Shown in pieces: positions 1 to 9,656 of a stretch of DNA of 39,903 nucleotides. The position numbers and the translations under genes are program-made. The DNA comes from Acidobacteriota bacterium (lineage in GTDB: Bacteria > Acidobacteriota > Terriglobia > Acidiferrales > UBA7541), in contig QHZB01000063.1 in assembly GCA_003224525.1 (NCBI GenBank), positions 1-39,903 of the forward strand, read 5' to 3'. The stretch's first letter is position 1; the number at the start of each line of letters is the position of its first letter. Below the pieces are notes generated by a model that worked only from the letters and a program-made list of their open reading frames with translations, did no database searches and was not told the DNA's origin.

Positions 1-2
1 TG

Positions 3-871
3 TTGGACATAACACTAGTATGCGCATCCCTGGCACTTGCCATTTCGCTCTTCGCGGCAGTGGATACCCCAAAGAGGGCCAATCTTTCCGCCGCCGCTAT
101 CGTTGACAAGAACATTGAGGCCCGAGGCGGATTGCAAGCTTGCGGGCGGTCCAGACGATCTCGTTGGCGGGGAAACTGGGTGTGGGAGGGAATCGGCGGG
201 CTGCGGTTCCAGTTCCAAATCCAGACCAGAGGGCCAGCAGACAGTCGCTCCCTTCGCGGCCGGCCGAGGAGGCTCAACTGCCGTTTGTGATGGAGCTGAA
301 GCGCCCCCGCAAAATGCGGTTTGAGCTGCAGTTCAACGTGCAGGTGTTTGACGGCGCCAACGGCTGGAAGCTAAGGCCATTCCTCAACCGGCGTGTGGTT
401 GAGCCTTTTACGACGGAAGAGATGAAGGCGGCATCCCTGCAACCGGACCTCGGTGGTCCCCTGGTCGATTACGCGGCCAAGGGCACGCACATCGAGTTGG
501 CGGGTATGGAAAAAGTTGAGGACCGCGACACCTATAAGCTCAAACTGACCCTGAAGAACGGACAGGCGGTCCATGTATGGATTGACGCGCAGACCTTTCT
601 GGAATCTAAAATTGAAGGGCAGCCCAGGCGGCTCGATGGCGTAGACCATCCCATTGAAATCTACTACCGCGACTACCGGCTGGTAAGCGGTCTTCGAATT
701 CCGTTTGCACTGGAGACAAGAGTTCTACAAGCGGCCCAGACGGCGCATGGGGTGAGGAGTCTCCCTGTTCCGCCAGAAAAAATCGCTATTGATAAGGTCG
801 TTGTGAATCCCAAGCTCGATGAAAACTATTTTTCGAAACCAGAAATCGCGGTCGCCCCGAATAATAAGTAG
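3..871 (+). pseudogene. Outer-membrane lipoprotein-sorting-like protein, frameshifted, possibly cut by window edge
   Basis: Two reading frames join into one protein. The first (from TTG at 3) gives a hydrophobic signal-peptide-like start and the motif IVDKNIEARGGLQA. The second continues from about 141 with RAVQTISLAGKLG and runs to 871. One missing G in the run at about 141-143 (restoring ...GGLQAWRAVQT...) would rejoin them. Opening with a 'GG...aRaV..l...G' segment, followed by beta-rich sequence and an 'IEIYYRDYRLVSGLRIPFALET' type ending, is typical of periplasmic LolA/outer-membrane lipoprotein-sorting-like proteins. The exact role is unknown. It may be a true pseudogene or an assembly error. 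The real start may lie left of the window. Confidence 0.6.
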
Positions 872-929
872 GCTACGGCGGAGGTTTGAGCTGTAACTTA
901 GCTCCGCTCTCAATTCGCTCCAACGTATC

Positions 930-1193
930 TTACCCCCCTTTACCGAGCGGGCCGTAAAGCCTCGGCGTTTTAGGTCGGGGATATAAGGCCCTGTCGCGCG
1001 CTTGATTTCTTGGCGGCATGGTTCTAAACTCCTCTTCGTCCAAAAGACCTATGGGCGGGCGGCCCAAAAGTGAAGCCTCTTCGTTGTCTCGCCTGATGTA
1101 AGGGCGCTGTGGGAGGAACCCACCGAAGCCATCTAGCAAAAACCAGCGAGAAGCCGTAGGAATCCTCTTCCTTCAGGGAGAGGAGGATGTCAA
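930..1193 (+). mobile_element. Right-end remnant of an IS200/IS605-type (TnpB) element with omega-RNA-like sequence
   Basis: No intact gene is present between 872 and about 1190. The stretch ends in an imperfect hairpin (1162-1188; arms ATCCTCTTC and GAGAGGAGGAT with one wobble pair) followed by GTCAA at 1189-1193. This resembles the right end of IS200/IS605-type elements, where a subterminal hairpin is followed by a TCAA-type cleavage site. The preceding 'gtgggaggaaccca' and 'gcgagaagccgtagg' segments look like the conserved 3' structural part of TnpB omega-RNAs. No tnpB or tnpA reading frame is left. The assignment rests on remembered element ends and is tentative. Confidence 0.45.
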
Positions 1194-1984
1194 GAGCTGT
1201 GTTTCCATCCTGGCGGCGCGGGCGGGGGGAGAGTTACGGTTGGGGAATACATCGATGGCCCGCCGCGGGCCTGGAGGTCTTCCGCCGGCTCCTTCGCGGT
1301 GAATTGGACGCTCTCCCAGTTCAGGAACTGTTTCAAGGCCCCATCTTCGGCTTGCTGTTGGTCTTGAAGCAGATCGCTGAGCAACTCGGACTCACCGCGG
1401 CCATCGGCCACAGCGCTCTCGGAAAACTGGCTTTGTTTCTGGTCCTCGCGCGCCTGCCTCATCAAGGCTCGCGCCTGTCGGCGGTACGCTGGGCCGAGGA
1501 TCATGCCGTCAACGAAGTGCTCGGTCTGTCTTCCTTCGACGAAGACGATCTCTACCTCGCGCTCGACGACCTGTGTGCACGTCAAGAAAAGATCGAGCAG
1601 GTTCTGTACCGCCGCTACCAGAGCCGCCGGGGTGCACCACCGCCGCGCTTGTTTCTCTACGACGTCATCATCAGCTATCTGGAAGGCGAAAAGAACGAAC
1701 TCGGGGAGTTCGGCTACGACCGCGATGGCAAGCGCGGCAAGCTGCAAATCGTCATCGGCCTGCTGACCGGCGCCCCAGGGGAGCCCTTGGCGGTGCGGGT
1801 GTTCCAAGGCAACACTTCCGATCCGACGACGGTAGCCGATCAAGTCAAGATCATCAAAGAGCAGTTCCAAGTGGAGGAATTAGTCTTCGTCGGCGATCGG
1901 GGTATGGTGAAGAGCAGGCCCTTCGGGGGGATTTATCAGAGTGGACTTGCCGCTCGTTCTATGCGATTGGGACATGCGAGATAA
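1194..1984 (+). pseudogene. IS1634-type DDE transposase fragment
   Basis: The reading frame covers the middle of an IS1634-family transposase: a helical N-terminal part (LFQGPIFGLLLVLKQIAEQLG), then the start of the catalytic fold (LFLYDVIISYLEG, GYDRDGKRGKLQIVIGLL, GEPLAVRVFQGNTSDP) and the GDRGMVKS motif at about 1891-1914. After about 1917 the family sequence stops and the frame ends at 1984 in unrelated residues. Full proteins of this family are near 500-550 residues, so both ends are missing and the element is dead. It abuts the IS200/IS605-like end at 1193, which suggests nested insertion and decay. No inverted repeats were found. Confidence 0.75.
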
Positions 1985-2145
1985 GCGGACATCGTAAGGC
2001 TATGGGCCGAAGCACAGCGCGCAACGACGGAAGCGAAGGCAAGCGCCGCCACATTCCTCCATCGCAGCAGCTCACCGCCCGCTGTTGCAGCAGTTTTCCC
2101 ACTTGTCCAGCGAGGACATCAGTTGAATGCTGATTTGGTAATTTG

Positions 2146-2996
2146 CTAATTTGGGGAAGGAGGTTTTCGGTCCTGCTGCATCTGCTTCCGCTGCTGGTAC
2201 ATGTTCTGTAACTTTTGGATCATTTGTTCGGAGGTCTTAGCTGCCGATTTGTCCGCATCGGCGTCCTGAGTCTCAGGTGAGGGCTGCAGCTCGGCTGGTG
2301 CGGGTTGCTGCTCCGTGGACGCAAGTGGTGGATTGCCTGCGGTTGGCACTTCTACGGGAGTCGCCGGTTCGGTTGAATTCTCCCGACCGGAGCTGGCCTG
2401 CCAGGTGCGACGACGGCGGCGCCGGCGCCGGGGGCCTTGGTACGGGGAGTCAGCAGCACACTCTGTATGCCCTCCGGATCAGTCTCAGACGCCTGGATAA
2501 TGTAGTCCAGATCCGTCCCACCCAGTAGTGCGGCAAGTACTCTGCGCGCGGGACCCGGTCCAAGCCGGACCCAGATCCGTTCGTCGGAAGCGCTCGCCGG
2601 GATTTCAATGTCTGCGCCCATGCGCTCGCTAACTGCTGCCAGGATGTCCCCCAGCTTTGAATTTTCTGCAACGATTGTGAGCTGCCCGTCTTCATAGGAT
2701 ACCTGGTGTCTGCTGGGCGTCCCTTGTTCCGCCGAGAGAGGCGCGGGCGCCTGCTGCGGTATCTGCTCTTGCCGCACCGGCGGCGACGCTAAAGCTGGCA
2801 GTATGGATTTTGCAAGGTCGGGTGGCTTCCGGCCGCTCGGAGGTGATGTTGGCAGTTTATGCGCGCTCACCGCGGGAGCCACGATCATGACTCCCAGTCC
2901 GCACAGCACAATGAACAGCTTACGAGAATGCATCTCGACACTGAGCCGAAGCGCTCTTCGGAAAGCTATCCGCAATTCGTTGAAGATACTGTTCAT
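2146..2996 (-). pseudogene. Exported STN-domain protein, frameshifted near its C-terminal third
   Basis: The minus-strand frame from 2996 (or the internal ATG at 2933, which gives a cleaner signal peptide MHSRKLFIVLCGLG...AVSA) encodes a Pro-rich linker. An STN-like fold follows (QLTIVAENSKLGDILAAVSE...IEIPAS...RRVLAALLGGTDLDYII), the short N-terminal domain of secretins and TonB receptors. The frame closes at 2352. A second frame running to 2146 continues with a Pro/Gln-rich tail (PATPVEVPTAGNPPLASTEQ...), so a one-base indel in the GC-rich tract around 2395-2440 has split the gene. It could be a sequencing error. It lies in the same orientation as the secretin at 4624-6420, so a shared envelope role is plausible but unproven. 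Confidence 0.55.
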
Positions 2997-3440
2997 CGAT
3001 TCGGCCCTTAGTACTCAGGAGAAAATCTGAGGGGACTAATTATCCTCTCCTGCTTGATGACCGGCGAGGTAGTCGAACTCCAGGTTCCCTGCAAGACTGT
3101 CTATCATGGTCTTTTTACCTGGTCAACAACCCTTTACGGCAAAACAATAGGTGTCACGAAACCCTGCACAGACTTGCAGTCACCAGAGAAATCGCTGCTG
3201 CACTCAGTTTCCGATCGAGGCGACTCTCCTGACCGTGCAGCCCGTCCTTTTCACAACACGCCGCGTGGAATCAGCACCGGTACTTCATCCACTGCCAGCA
3301 AGCCTCGCCCTGTTGGCCGGAGTGCTGTAGAAAAGATCTTACCTGGGCTTGCCGGATACGATCCGCTCCTAGATTACCGAAACTGCGATCCAAATACCTC
3401 CAGATGCAAGAGCAGGCGGAAAACGCTCGACGCGCGGAGA
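2997..3440. other. Intergenic, no gene seen
   Basis: Both strands were read. The plus-strand frame through this stretch has no family motif, no ribosome site and runs antisense into the Crp/Fnr gene, so it is not accepted as a gene. I see no strong hairpin or promoter. Confidence 0.4.
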
Positions 3441-4202
3441 TCATTTGAGTTCACTTATACCCATCAGGCCGAGAGGACTTCTTACCACTACAACTTCTCG
3501 TCGAAGGCTCAAGATGCCCTGCTTTTCCCAGCTCGAGAGTAGCCGACTCACGGTAAACAGCGTAGTCGCTGTCATCTGCGCCAACTCTTCCCGCGAAAGG
3601 TTGATTTCCAGCGCGCCATCCACTCTCCGGCCTACTTGCGGAAGCAGCCGAACCAGCTCACGAGCCAGGCGTGGGGCGACCCTTTCCGTGGAAATCTCTC
3701 GAAATCGGCCTTCGAGCACCTGCAGGCGCTTTGCCATGATACGCATCGTGTTGCGCTGAAGGAGAGGGAACCGTTGTGATAGGGCATCAAACGTCGGGGC
3801 ATTCCAGACCAGCGCCCTACACGGAAGAAGTGCCTCCGCCGTTGAGCTATGCCTACTGCGTTGCGCAGACCCAAGTGACCCTACTATTTCACCAGGCCCT
3901 TCGAGTCGGAGGATGACCGCGCTGCCATTCTCTCCCAGCTGCGTTATCTTTACGGAACCTTCGGTCAGCAACACTATGTCCTTGATCGCGTCGCCAGCGA
4001 AAAAGATCGTTTGCCGGCGCGGGAACTTCGTTGGGTGCGCGGCGGATACGATGATTGCGTAATCAGCCCGGGGGATACCCGCAAATAGCTGGGACAGCTC
4101 CGCATAATGGCTGCCTTGGCGGGCCACGACCTTCATCTCCAAGTCGCTGTTTTGCGGCAATTGCAATCTTGCTGTCAGTGAGGCCGTTTGGGCGTTTGCC
4201 AT
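3441..4202 (-). CDS. Crp/Fnr-family transcriptional regulator
   Basis: A 253-residue protein with the usual two-part layout. An N-terminal cyclic-nucleotide-binding-like beta roll (about residues 55-150: FPRRQTIFFAGDAIKDIVLLTEGSVKITQL, then LEGPGEIVGSLG) is joined by a long dimerisation helix to a C-terminal winged helix (about 195-245: LSREELAQMTATTLFTVSRLL, GILSLRREVVVVRSP). There is no FNR-type N-terminal cysteine cluster, so an oxygen-sensing Fe-S role is unlikely; the effector is unknown. The N-terminal tail (about 50 residues) is longer than usual. The gene stands alone, reading away from the secretin region. It could control neighbouring envelope genes, but no matching operator was identified. 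Confidence 0.88.
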   Translation of the reverse strand: MANAQTASLTARLQLPQNSDLEMKVVARQGSHYAELSQLFAGIPRADYAIIVSAAHPTKFPRRQTIFFAGDAIKDIVLLTEGSVKITQLGENGSAVILRLEGPGEIVGSLGSAQRSRHSSTAEALLPCRALVWNAPTFDALSQRFPLLQRNTMRIMAKRLQVLEGRFREISTERVAPRLARELVRLLPQVGRRVDGALEINLSREELAQMTATTLFTVSRLLSSWEKQGILSLRREVVVVRSPLGLMGISELK

Positions 4203-4623
4203 AGTTTTCAGAGTAGTTCCTGTCTCGATTGAGTTACAGGTCCTAGCTGCGGGGGTCGGACCTTAAGTAGTACGGGGCCTTGAAAGGACGGCGCAGTTCT
4301 TCCGACTGAATAATCCACTGTAGGCTTGAAGAGCGAACAAACCAGTCTGTACATGTGGGCACTCGTCCCAAGGCGAGTGTTGAATTATTCTAAGCAAGCT
4401 CCATGCCTAGCGCTCCTAACAGCAAGTTATTCATTCCACAGGAGTTGACTAGTGGCTCGCCGGTATTCGTGAAATATCTTGCGCAAATCGGGAACAGAAG
4501 GGAAAAATTTGACAAAAGGAATTGGGTTATTCACAGTGTAAGGAGCCGTGGTTGGCCAGACCAGGCGGGAAGCAGCCGTGCACAAACGCCTTAGCACAAC
4601 ACCATGACACCATGGGGAATGGA
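4203..4623. other. Intergenic, no gene seen
   Basis: This lies between the Crp/Fnr start and the secretin stop. A plus-strand frame of 63 codons (4403-4594) has neither a ribosome site nor recognisable sequence. The promoter of the Crp/Fnr gene must lie here but no convincing -35/-10 pair was seen. Confidence 0.35.
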
Positions 4624-6420
4624 TTAGGAAGTTGGTGCTGCCGGAACAGAGGTCGGGCTCTGTGGTCGCGCCACACCGCGAGCTGCGGGCTTGCTCGGCT
4701 GCGGCGCGCCGCTACCGGCCTTTTTCTTTGGTTCTCGCCGCCGCAAGCCAACAGAGGTGCCGGTGCCGATATCAATCAGCCGCAAATTCTCGTCGGTGAT
4801 CTCCTCTGCCCGCACGATGTGAGGTGTGATCGCGAAGACAATCTCGCTTTCGGTCCGTTCTTTCTTCTCCTGGCCAAACAGGTACTTCAAGAGAGGAATT
4901 TTTGCCAGCCACGGATAACCGCTCAGTGACTGTATTTCTGTATCTTGCAGAATGCCACCCACCAGGTTAATCTCACCGTCCTCCAATCGCGTTTCGTGCT
5001 CGATGCGGCGCTGTCCAATCTGAGGTTGAGTGATATCTCCGATAGTTACCTGACCCGAGACCGATGAAACTTCCAAAACCATCTTGAGGGTAACCTCGCG
5101 ATTTGAGTGAATTTGAGGAGTAATGTCGATATTCACGCCAACATCGATATACTGAAATTGAGTGTTGACCAGCGGGCTGATACCTCCCCCACTCACCCCG
5201 CCCGCTGAGAACGAACCGGTGGCGATTGGTATGCGATCGCCGATTTTCAAAGTAGCCTTTTGTTGGTCAAGGACGCGGATTTGCGGGTTCTGGAGGACCT
5301 TGGTGTTGCCGTCGGACATAAGAAACTCGAACGAACCGCCCGGAACCCCTATAGAGAAATTGCCTCCATTCACCGAACCCAGTTTGACCACGCCCGCGCC
5401 CAGTGGGGCAGCCGCAAGAGCGATGGACGTTTTCGTTGGAACAGTCGTACCCAGATTGCGCAATCGATCACGGCTTACTTGCAACACAGCGATTTCGATC
5501 ACCACTTCGGCCTTGGGCTTGTCAAGGTCGGAGATCAATTTCTGCGCCAGTACCAGCTGGTCCGGCGTGCCCCTTAGCGTGATCGCGCTGTGCGTGGGAT
5601 TTACTTGAATCCGGGTGATGTCCAGAATTCCCTTGAGCGTGCCGACCACCTCTTGTAACTCGGCCGGCGTCGACGCGTTGCGTAGATAGAATGTTGTCAT
5701 CACGTTGTCTTCAAAGTCTTTGCGCCTGCCTTCCGCGGCCACAAAGATGGCCTTGGTCGATACCGGCCGCCAAAAGGTCTTCGATTGCATGGCAACCATC
5801 CTGAGCGCCTCGCGCAAGGGGACGTCGTCCAACTCGATATTGATACGCTGTGGCTTGTAGTCCAGGTCGAACAGCACGTTGATTCCAGCTAGCTTGCCAA
5901 TGGTCTTATAGACGTTATCCGCCGTAGTCGTCATGCGTAGTGTAAGCGGGGTGTCCGAAAAGGGTTCCAGGTCGACTGGACCTTCAACATCTTCCATCAT
6001 TTTGCTCAATGGTGACTCCGCTGTCGGCGTGGCGGCAACCCCTGCCTGGGCTTGCTTTTTGATCATTGTGGCAGTGCGGCTCATCTCTTCCTGCGCCCCG
6101 AGGTTGGATCTGTCAATCTCTGCCGCACGCTGAAATTCCACGAGTGCTTCCTCTAATTTGAGGTTATCGCGCAGCAATCGGCCCTTTCGCATATGCTCGG
6201 CTGCGGCAGACTCTCGCGACCGCAGGTAAGCCGCCATGTATTTCGAATCCTTGGGCTTCAGCGCGTACGCTTCCTTATATGCTTCATAAGCAGCATCGTA
6301 TTGGGTCTGCGATTCGGCGCGAACACCGCGGGCATACGCAGCATTCGCTTGATCGGAATAGGCTGGCGCGCTGATCGCCATACTCAGGATCAAAGCCAGC
6401 ATAATGCGCAGATGTTTCAT
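4624..6420 (-). CDS. TPR-containing secretin (GspD/PilQ-type outer-membrane channel)
   Basis: The start is set at ATG 6420, preceded by GGAGG ten bases upstream and opening with the signal peptide MKHLRIMLALILSMAISAPAYS; an upstream in-frame ATG at 6501 has no such support. The 598-residue protein shows TPR-like helical repeats (about residues 25-110), an STN domain (VYKTIGKLAGINVLFDLDY...), secretin N-domains (TLRGTPDQLVLAQKLISDLDKPKAEV) and the secretin core with the signature VGGILQDTE...PLLKYLFG...SEIVFAITPHIVR. A Pro/Ala-rich tail follows. Secretins form the outer-membrane gate for type II secretion or type IV pili. No partner secretion or pilus gene (ATPase, inner-membrane platform, pseudopilin) is next to it, so the system it serves is encoded elsewhere. 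Confidence 0.9.
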   Translation of the reverse strand: MKHLRIMLALILSMAISAPAYSDQANAAYARGVRAESQTQYDAAYEAYKEAYALKPKDSKYMAAYLRSRESAAAEHMRKGRLLRDNLKLEEALVEFQRAAEIDRSNLGAQEEMSRTATMIKKQAQAGVAATPTAESPLSKMMEDVEGPVDLEPFSDTPLTLRMTTTADNVYKTIGKLAGINVLFDLDYKPQRINIELDDVPLREALRMVAMQSKTFWRPVSTKAIFVAAEGRRKDFEDNVMTTFYLRNASTPAELQEVVGTLKGILDITRIQVNPTHSAITLRGTPDQLVLAQKLISDLDKPKAEVVIEIAVLQVSRDRLRNLGTTVPTKTSIALAAAPLGAGVVKLGSVNGGNFSIGVPGGSFEFLMSDGNTKVLQNPQIRVLDQQKATLKIGDRIPIATGSFSAGGVSGGGISPLVNTQFQYIDVGVNIDITPQIHSNREVTLKMVLEVSSVSGQVTIGDITQPQIGQRRIEHETRLEDGEINLVGGILQDTEIQSLSGYPWLAKIPLLKYLFGQEKKERTESEIVFAITPHIVRAEEITDENLRLIDIGTGTSVGLRRREPKKKAGSGAPQPSKPAARGVARPQSPTSVPAAPTS

Positions 6421-7002
6421 GTCGTTGCTGCCTCCACACCGAACCTGCCATCCATGCCTCATGCGGACCATGAAAGCACGCGAGGTTGCTGGAAATGGCA
6501 AACTCAGTAGATGGGTAAGAGCAAATGTACGGCCACGGTGTGAAATCGCTTATCTCAAAGCACCGTCACTTATAACCCACAACTTGGCCCTACTTATTTG
6601 ACCTAGCGCAAAGAAAGAGGCTTCGCTCCCTTTAAATGCTCGTGTGTTTGCAATTGTGGTCAGGGTCGTTAAGAATTAAATGTCCTTTTAATGCAAATTT
6701 TCAAGAAGGCCACCTTTAGCCAGGAAAAGAAACCGGGCCAGGTGGGAAAGGCTTACGAAGACGTTCGAGGTGCAGAAGCCAGGTCGATTCCGCGCGGCAA
6801 TCGAGATCAGTGAATAAGTACTTCAAGTTCTGCAGCCAATCATGAATTTTCATAGCGCGACAATTCGCCGCTAAGGTTGTTGTAGCGCAAAGACGAACTG
6901 ACAAAATACGTTGATATTCGTTCTTGCCTAGCTCGGCTGGCTGCTGAATTCACGGCTGCCTATGCGGGACATCCCTGGTCCTGTGGAGTAAGTGTCTCAG
7001 GT
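6421..7002. other. Divergent intergenic region, no gene seen
   Basis: This 580-base region separates the minus-strand secretin from the plus-strand transglycosylase and must carry both promoters. It becomes AT-rich around 6600-6720. The minus-strand 62-codon frame at 6716-6904 lacks family features and is not accepted. No clear sigma-70 hexamer pair could be fixed. Confidence 0.35.
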
Positions 7003-7842
7003 ATGAAACTTGGTCACAAACTTGGCATCCTCACGACTTTGATCTTTCTGGCCATTCCATCAGCGTCCGCCGCGGACATGGCCATCTTGCGCAATGGCTT
7101 TGCCATCCGGCATGAACGTCGCGAAGCGCGAGATTCGATGACTCGCCTATACCTGGCCGAGACGCCAGACAATTACATTGACCTACCTACTGCCGACATC
7201 GTGCGCTTCGAAGAATTGGACTCACCCTTGCCGCCAGCCGTCAGCTTCGCAGCTGCCATCGGTCTCGACTCGGTCGTCAACGCCGCCAGCAAACGAAACA
7301 ACCTTGACCCCGATCTGGTCAACTCCGTGATTCTGGTCGAAAGCGGATTCGATCCAAACGCAGTCTCCCCGAAGGGCGCGCGGGGGCTGATGCAGCTGAT
7401 GCCGCAGACTGCTGCCCGGATGGGCGTACAGAACGCCATGGACCCCGCTGCCAACGTAGAAGGTGGCACGCGCTACTTGGGTGAACTACTGTCCCGCTAT
7501 CACAACGATCTTAGTAAGGCGCTGGCGGCCTACAACGCCGGACCAGATCGCGTCGAGCAATATCACGGCGTGCCTCCCTACCCGGAGACCCTGGCTTATG
7601 TCGCTCGAATTATCGGCGAGTTCAATCGTAAAAAAGAAGCCCAGCGACGCCTGCTGCCGGATCGCGGCAGTAAACGCTTGCAGGACCAGAGTTCCGTTGC
7701 CACCGAGTTCTCCGTGCCCGGCCCACCCAAAGTTGTGCGCTATACGCCCAGCGCCAACACTGCTTCCAGGGCTGCAATTTCTGATGCCGCCAGATTGATT
7801 TCCATGGTGAATTCAGTTCCTCAGGTGGATCAACCCGAGTGA
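7003..7842 (+). CDS. Exported lytic transglycosylase (SLT domain)
   Basis: A 279-residue protein with signal peptide MKLGHKLGILTTLIFLAIPSASA. After a basic N-terminal segment (ILRNGFAIRHERREARD) comes a Slt-type lysozyme-like domain at about residues 90-200. The catalytic glutamate is in ILVESGFDP (E113), followed by GARGLMQLMPQTA and the AYNAGP motif. Such enzymes cleave the MurNAc-GlcNAc bond of peptidoglycan to 1,6-anhydro products. The Pro/Arg-rich C-terminal tail is unassigned. The gene stands alone, divergent from the secretin. Transglycosylases often open the wall for envelope machines, so a link to the secretin is reasonable but inferred from position only. Confidence 0.93.
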   Translation: MKLGHKLGILTTLIFLAIPSASAADMAILRNGFAIRHERREARDSMTRLYLAETPDNYIDLPTADIVRFEELDSPLPPAVSFAAAIGLDSVVNAASKRNNLDPDLVNSVILVESGFDPNAVSPKGARGLMQLMPQTAARMGVQNAMDPAANVEGGTRYLGELLSRYHNDLSKALAAYNAGPDRVEQYHGVPPYPETLAYVARIIGEFNRKKEAQRRLLPDRGSKRLQDQSSVATEFSVPGPPKVVRYTPSANTASRAAISDAARLISMVNSVPQVDQPE

Positions 7843-8294
7843 ACTCTAGCGGTCTTGTTGACAAATAAATGCTAGCTGCCTACGCCGAGAATCAGCCGGC
7901 AATCGAGAGCCAATGTTTGAACTGGAGAGTAATTATTCGGCAAAAGGAATCGTTCCAGCGATAAAACAACACTGGGGCCATCCTCTGTCGTCCCACGTCT
8001 CCGACACGATCGCTCTGTTCGACCGTCCCTACACCGTTGTCCTGTCTACCGGCTCACGCTTGCCCACGCTGCTACTCTTGATCCCGGAGGCCCCGAATCA
8101 GATCTAAGCGGCCTGTCTAGTTTTCCAGAGAGGCACTACCCAAGGGCCCATCTTCCGATAGCTGGAATGCGGGGAGCGACACGCAACGGCTTCTATACCA
8201 TCACGACATCCTCCCCACAGCGACTGCACTTTAGGCTACCTTAAAGGGTCAACGCCTGCTGCCCATTGCGAATCGATAGCTCAAGGAGGAATGC
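7843..8294. other. Intergenic upstream of the porin operon
   Basis: A TTGACA at 7858-7863 lies just after the transglycosylase stop but lacks a good -10 at 16-18 bases. A 64-codon frame at 7913-8107 has no ribosome site or family motif and is rejected. The ribosome site AAGGAGG at 8283-8289 belongs to the next gene. Confidence 0.35.
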
Positions 8295-9644
8295 ATGAAG
8301 TTCTCTAGTCCCTCACCCATCAGAGTTATGTTGGCTCTGAAGCTCATCGGTCGGATGATCGCATGGCGGATATCTCCGTTGCTTCTGGGAATTCTGGTCA
8401 ACACCACAATTCTCCGGGCGCAGCAACCCGTCGACGTGGCGGCTGCGGATAAACAGACATTGCGGGTCTTGCTCCAACGAATTGATCAATTGGAGGCTAG
8501 AGTCAAGCAACTAGAAGCTGCCAAGCAGCAAGCTGCCCCTCTAAGCCTTGCTTCTCCACCCGTCCAAGCGAGTGTGCCTCCCGCAAGTGAAACTGAGTTG
8601 CAGGCGGACAACGCGGTAACTGAGAGAATGGATGTTAGCAAGACATTGTTGCGCATGCGCGGTTTCGGCGATATCACGCTTCACGGGGATAACCAGAGGC
8701 ACGATACGACCGCCTTCAGCCTTGGCCAACTCAACCTTTTCATCACTTCGGATATCTCTGAAAAATTCAAGTTCCTCAGCGAAATTGTCTTTGAAGGTGG
8801 GCCGGACAACATTTTTGGCGAAACACGCGGTGAAAATAATACCTTCGGTGTGGATGTCGAACGCATGGTTCTTCAGTATTCCCACAGTGATTTTTTCAAG
8901 CTCGCTGTTGGCCGATATCATACTGCGATCGGCTACTACAACACCGCCTATCACCATAGCACTTGGTTTCAGACAACGACGGGGCGCCCCTTTCTCTTTC
9001 AATTCGAGGACCGCGGAGGAATTCTGCCGGTTCATACTGTGGGTGCCTCGGTGTCGGGCCTGATCCCCTCCGGCCATCTCGGCTTGCACTACGTCGCAGA
9101 GGTTGGGAACGGGCGTGCCTCGCGTTCCCCGATTACTGAGGAACCGGTACAGAATGTGGTTGATGACCAGAACCATAAGGCCTTCAACCTTGCACTTTTC
9201 GCCCGTCCTGAGGCAGTTCGTGGCCTGCAGGTAGGTTTTTCTGCTTACCGCGACCTGCTTGCGCCGGTAAACCTCCCCAGAATCGGAGAAACTATCTTTG
9301 CGGCGCACGCCGTCTTGGTGCGTTCGAAGTTTGAATGGCTGAACGAAGCCCTGCTTATTCGTCATGCCCCCAACGGTATTCCACGCGTATTCAATACCCC
9401 CGGGTTTTACACCCAGGTTTCAAAACAGTTCGGCTCCTATCGGCCCTACTTCCGATACCAGTATGTGAACGCCTCTAGGACAGAGCCCATCTTCCCCGAC
9501 GTTGGATTGCGCCAAGGCCCCTCCTTCGGTCTCCGTTATGATGCCAGCGAGACGGTGGCTGTGAAGCTGCAATATGACTACACTGCCTTGCGAGGACAGC
9601 CGGCGGCCAATGCGCTTGCCCTTCAAGTCGGATTTACGTTCTAG
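8295..9644 (+). CDS. Outer-membrane porin-like barrel with N-terminal coiled coil
   Basis: ATG 8295 follows AAGGAGG at 8283-8289 with 5-base spacing. The 449-residue protein has an N-terminal hydrophobic export segment ending near ILRAQQ, then a short coiled coil (LRVLLQRIDQLEARVKQLEAAK), a common periplasmic anchor of trimeric porins. A long run of alternating beta-strand sequence follows, ending in aromatic GFTF as expected for barrel assembly. The strands carry paired phrases such as FLSEIVFEGG and YFRYQYVNAS. The substrate is not evident. It heads an operon with a small PstS-like binding protein and a two-component pair, which suggests nutrient (perhaps anion) uptake under dedicated sensing. 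Confidence 0.75.
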   Translation: MKFSSPSPIRVMLALKLIGRMIAWRISPLLLGILVNTTILRAQQPVDVAAADKQTLRVLLQRIDQLEARVKQLEAAKQQAAPLSLASPPVQASVPPASETELQADNAVTERMDVSKTLLRMRGFGDITLHGDNQRHDTTAFSLGQLNLFITSDISEKFKFLSEIVFEGGPDNIFGETRGENNTFGVDVERMVLQYSHSDFFKLAVGRYHTAIGYYNTAYHHSTWFQTTTGRPFLFQFEDRGGILPVHTVGASVSGLIPSGHLGLHYVAEVGNGRASRSPITEEPVQNVVDDQNHKAFNLALFARPEAVRGLQVGFSAYRDLLAPVNLPRIGETIFAAHAVLVRSKFEWLNEALLIRHAPNGIPRVFNTPGFYTQVSKQFGSYRPYFRYQYVNASRTEPIFPDVGLRQGPSFGLRYDASETVAVKLQYDYTALRGQPAANALALQVGFTF

Positions 9645-9656
9645 AAAGACCAACGC

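Noticed and set aside
3054-3542. 162-codon plus-strand frame
   Set aside because: Overlaps the Crp/Fnr gene antisense, with low-complexity Ser/Arg sequence and no ribosome site.
7913-8107. 64-codon plus-strand frame upstream of the porin
   Set aside because: No ribosome site, no family resemblance, and located in the presumed promoter region.
8541-9365. 274-codon minus-strand frame opposite the porin gene
   Set aside because: Antisense shadow; the plus-strand gene has a strong ribosome site, signal and barrel pattern.
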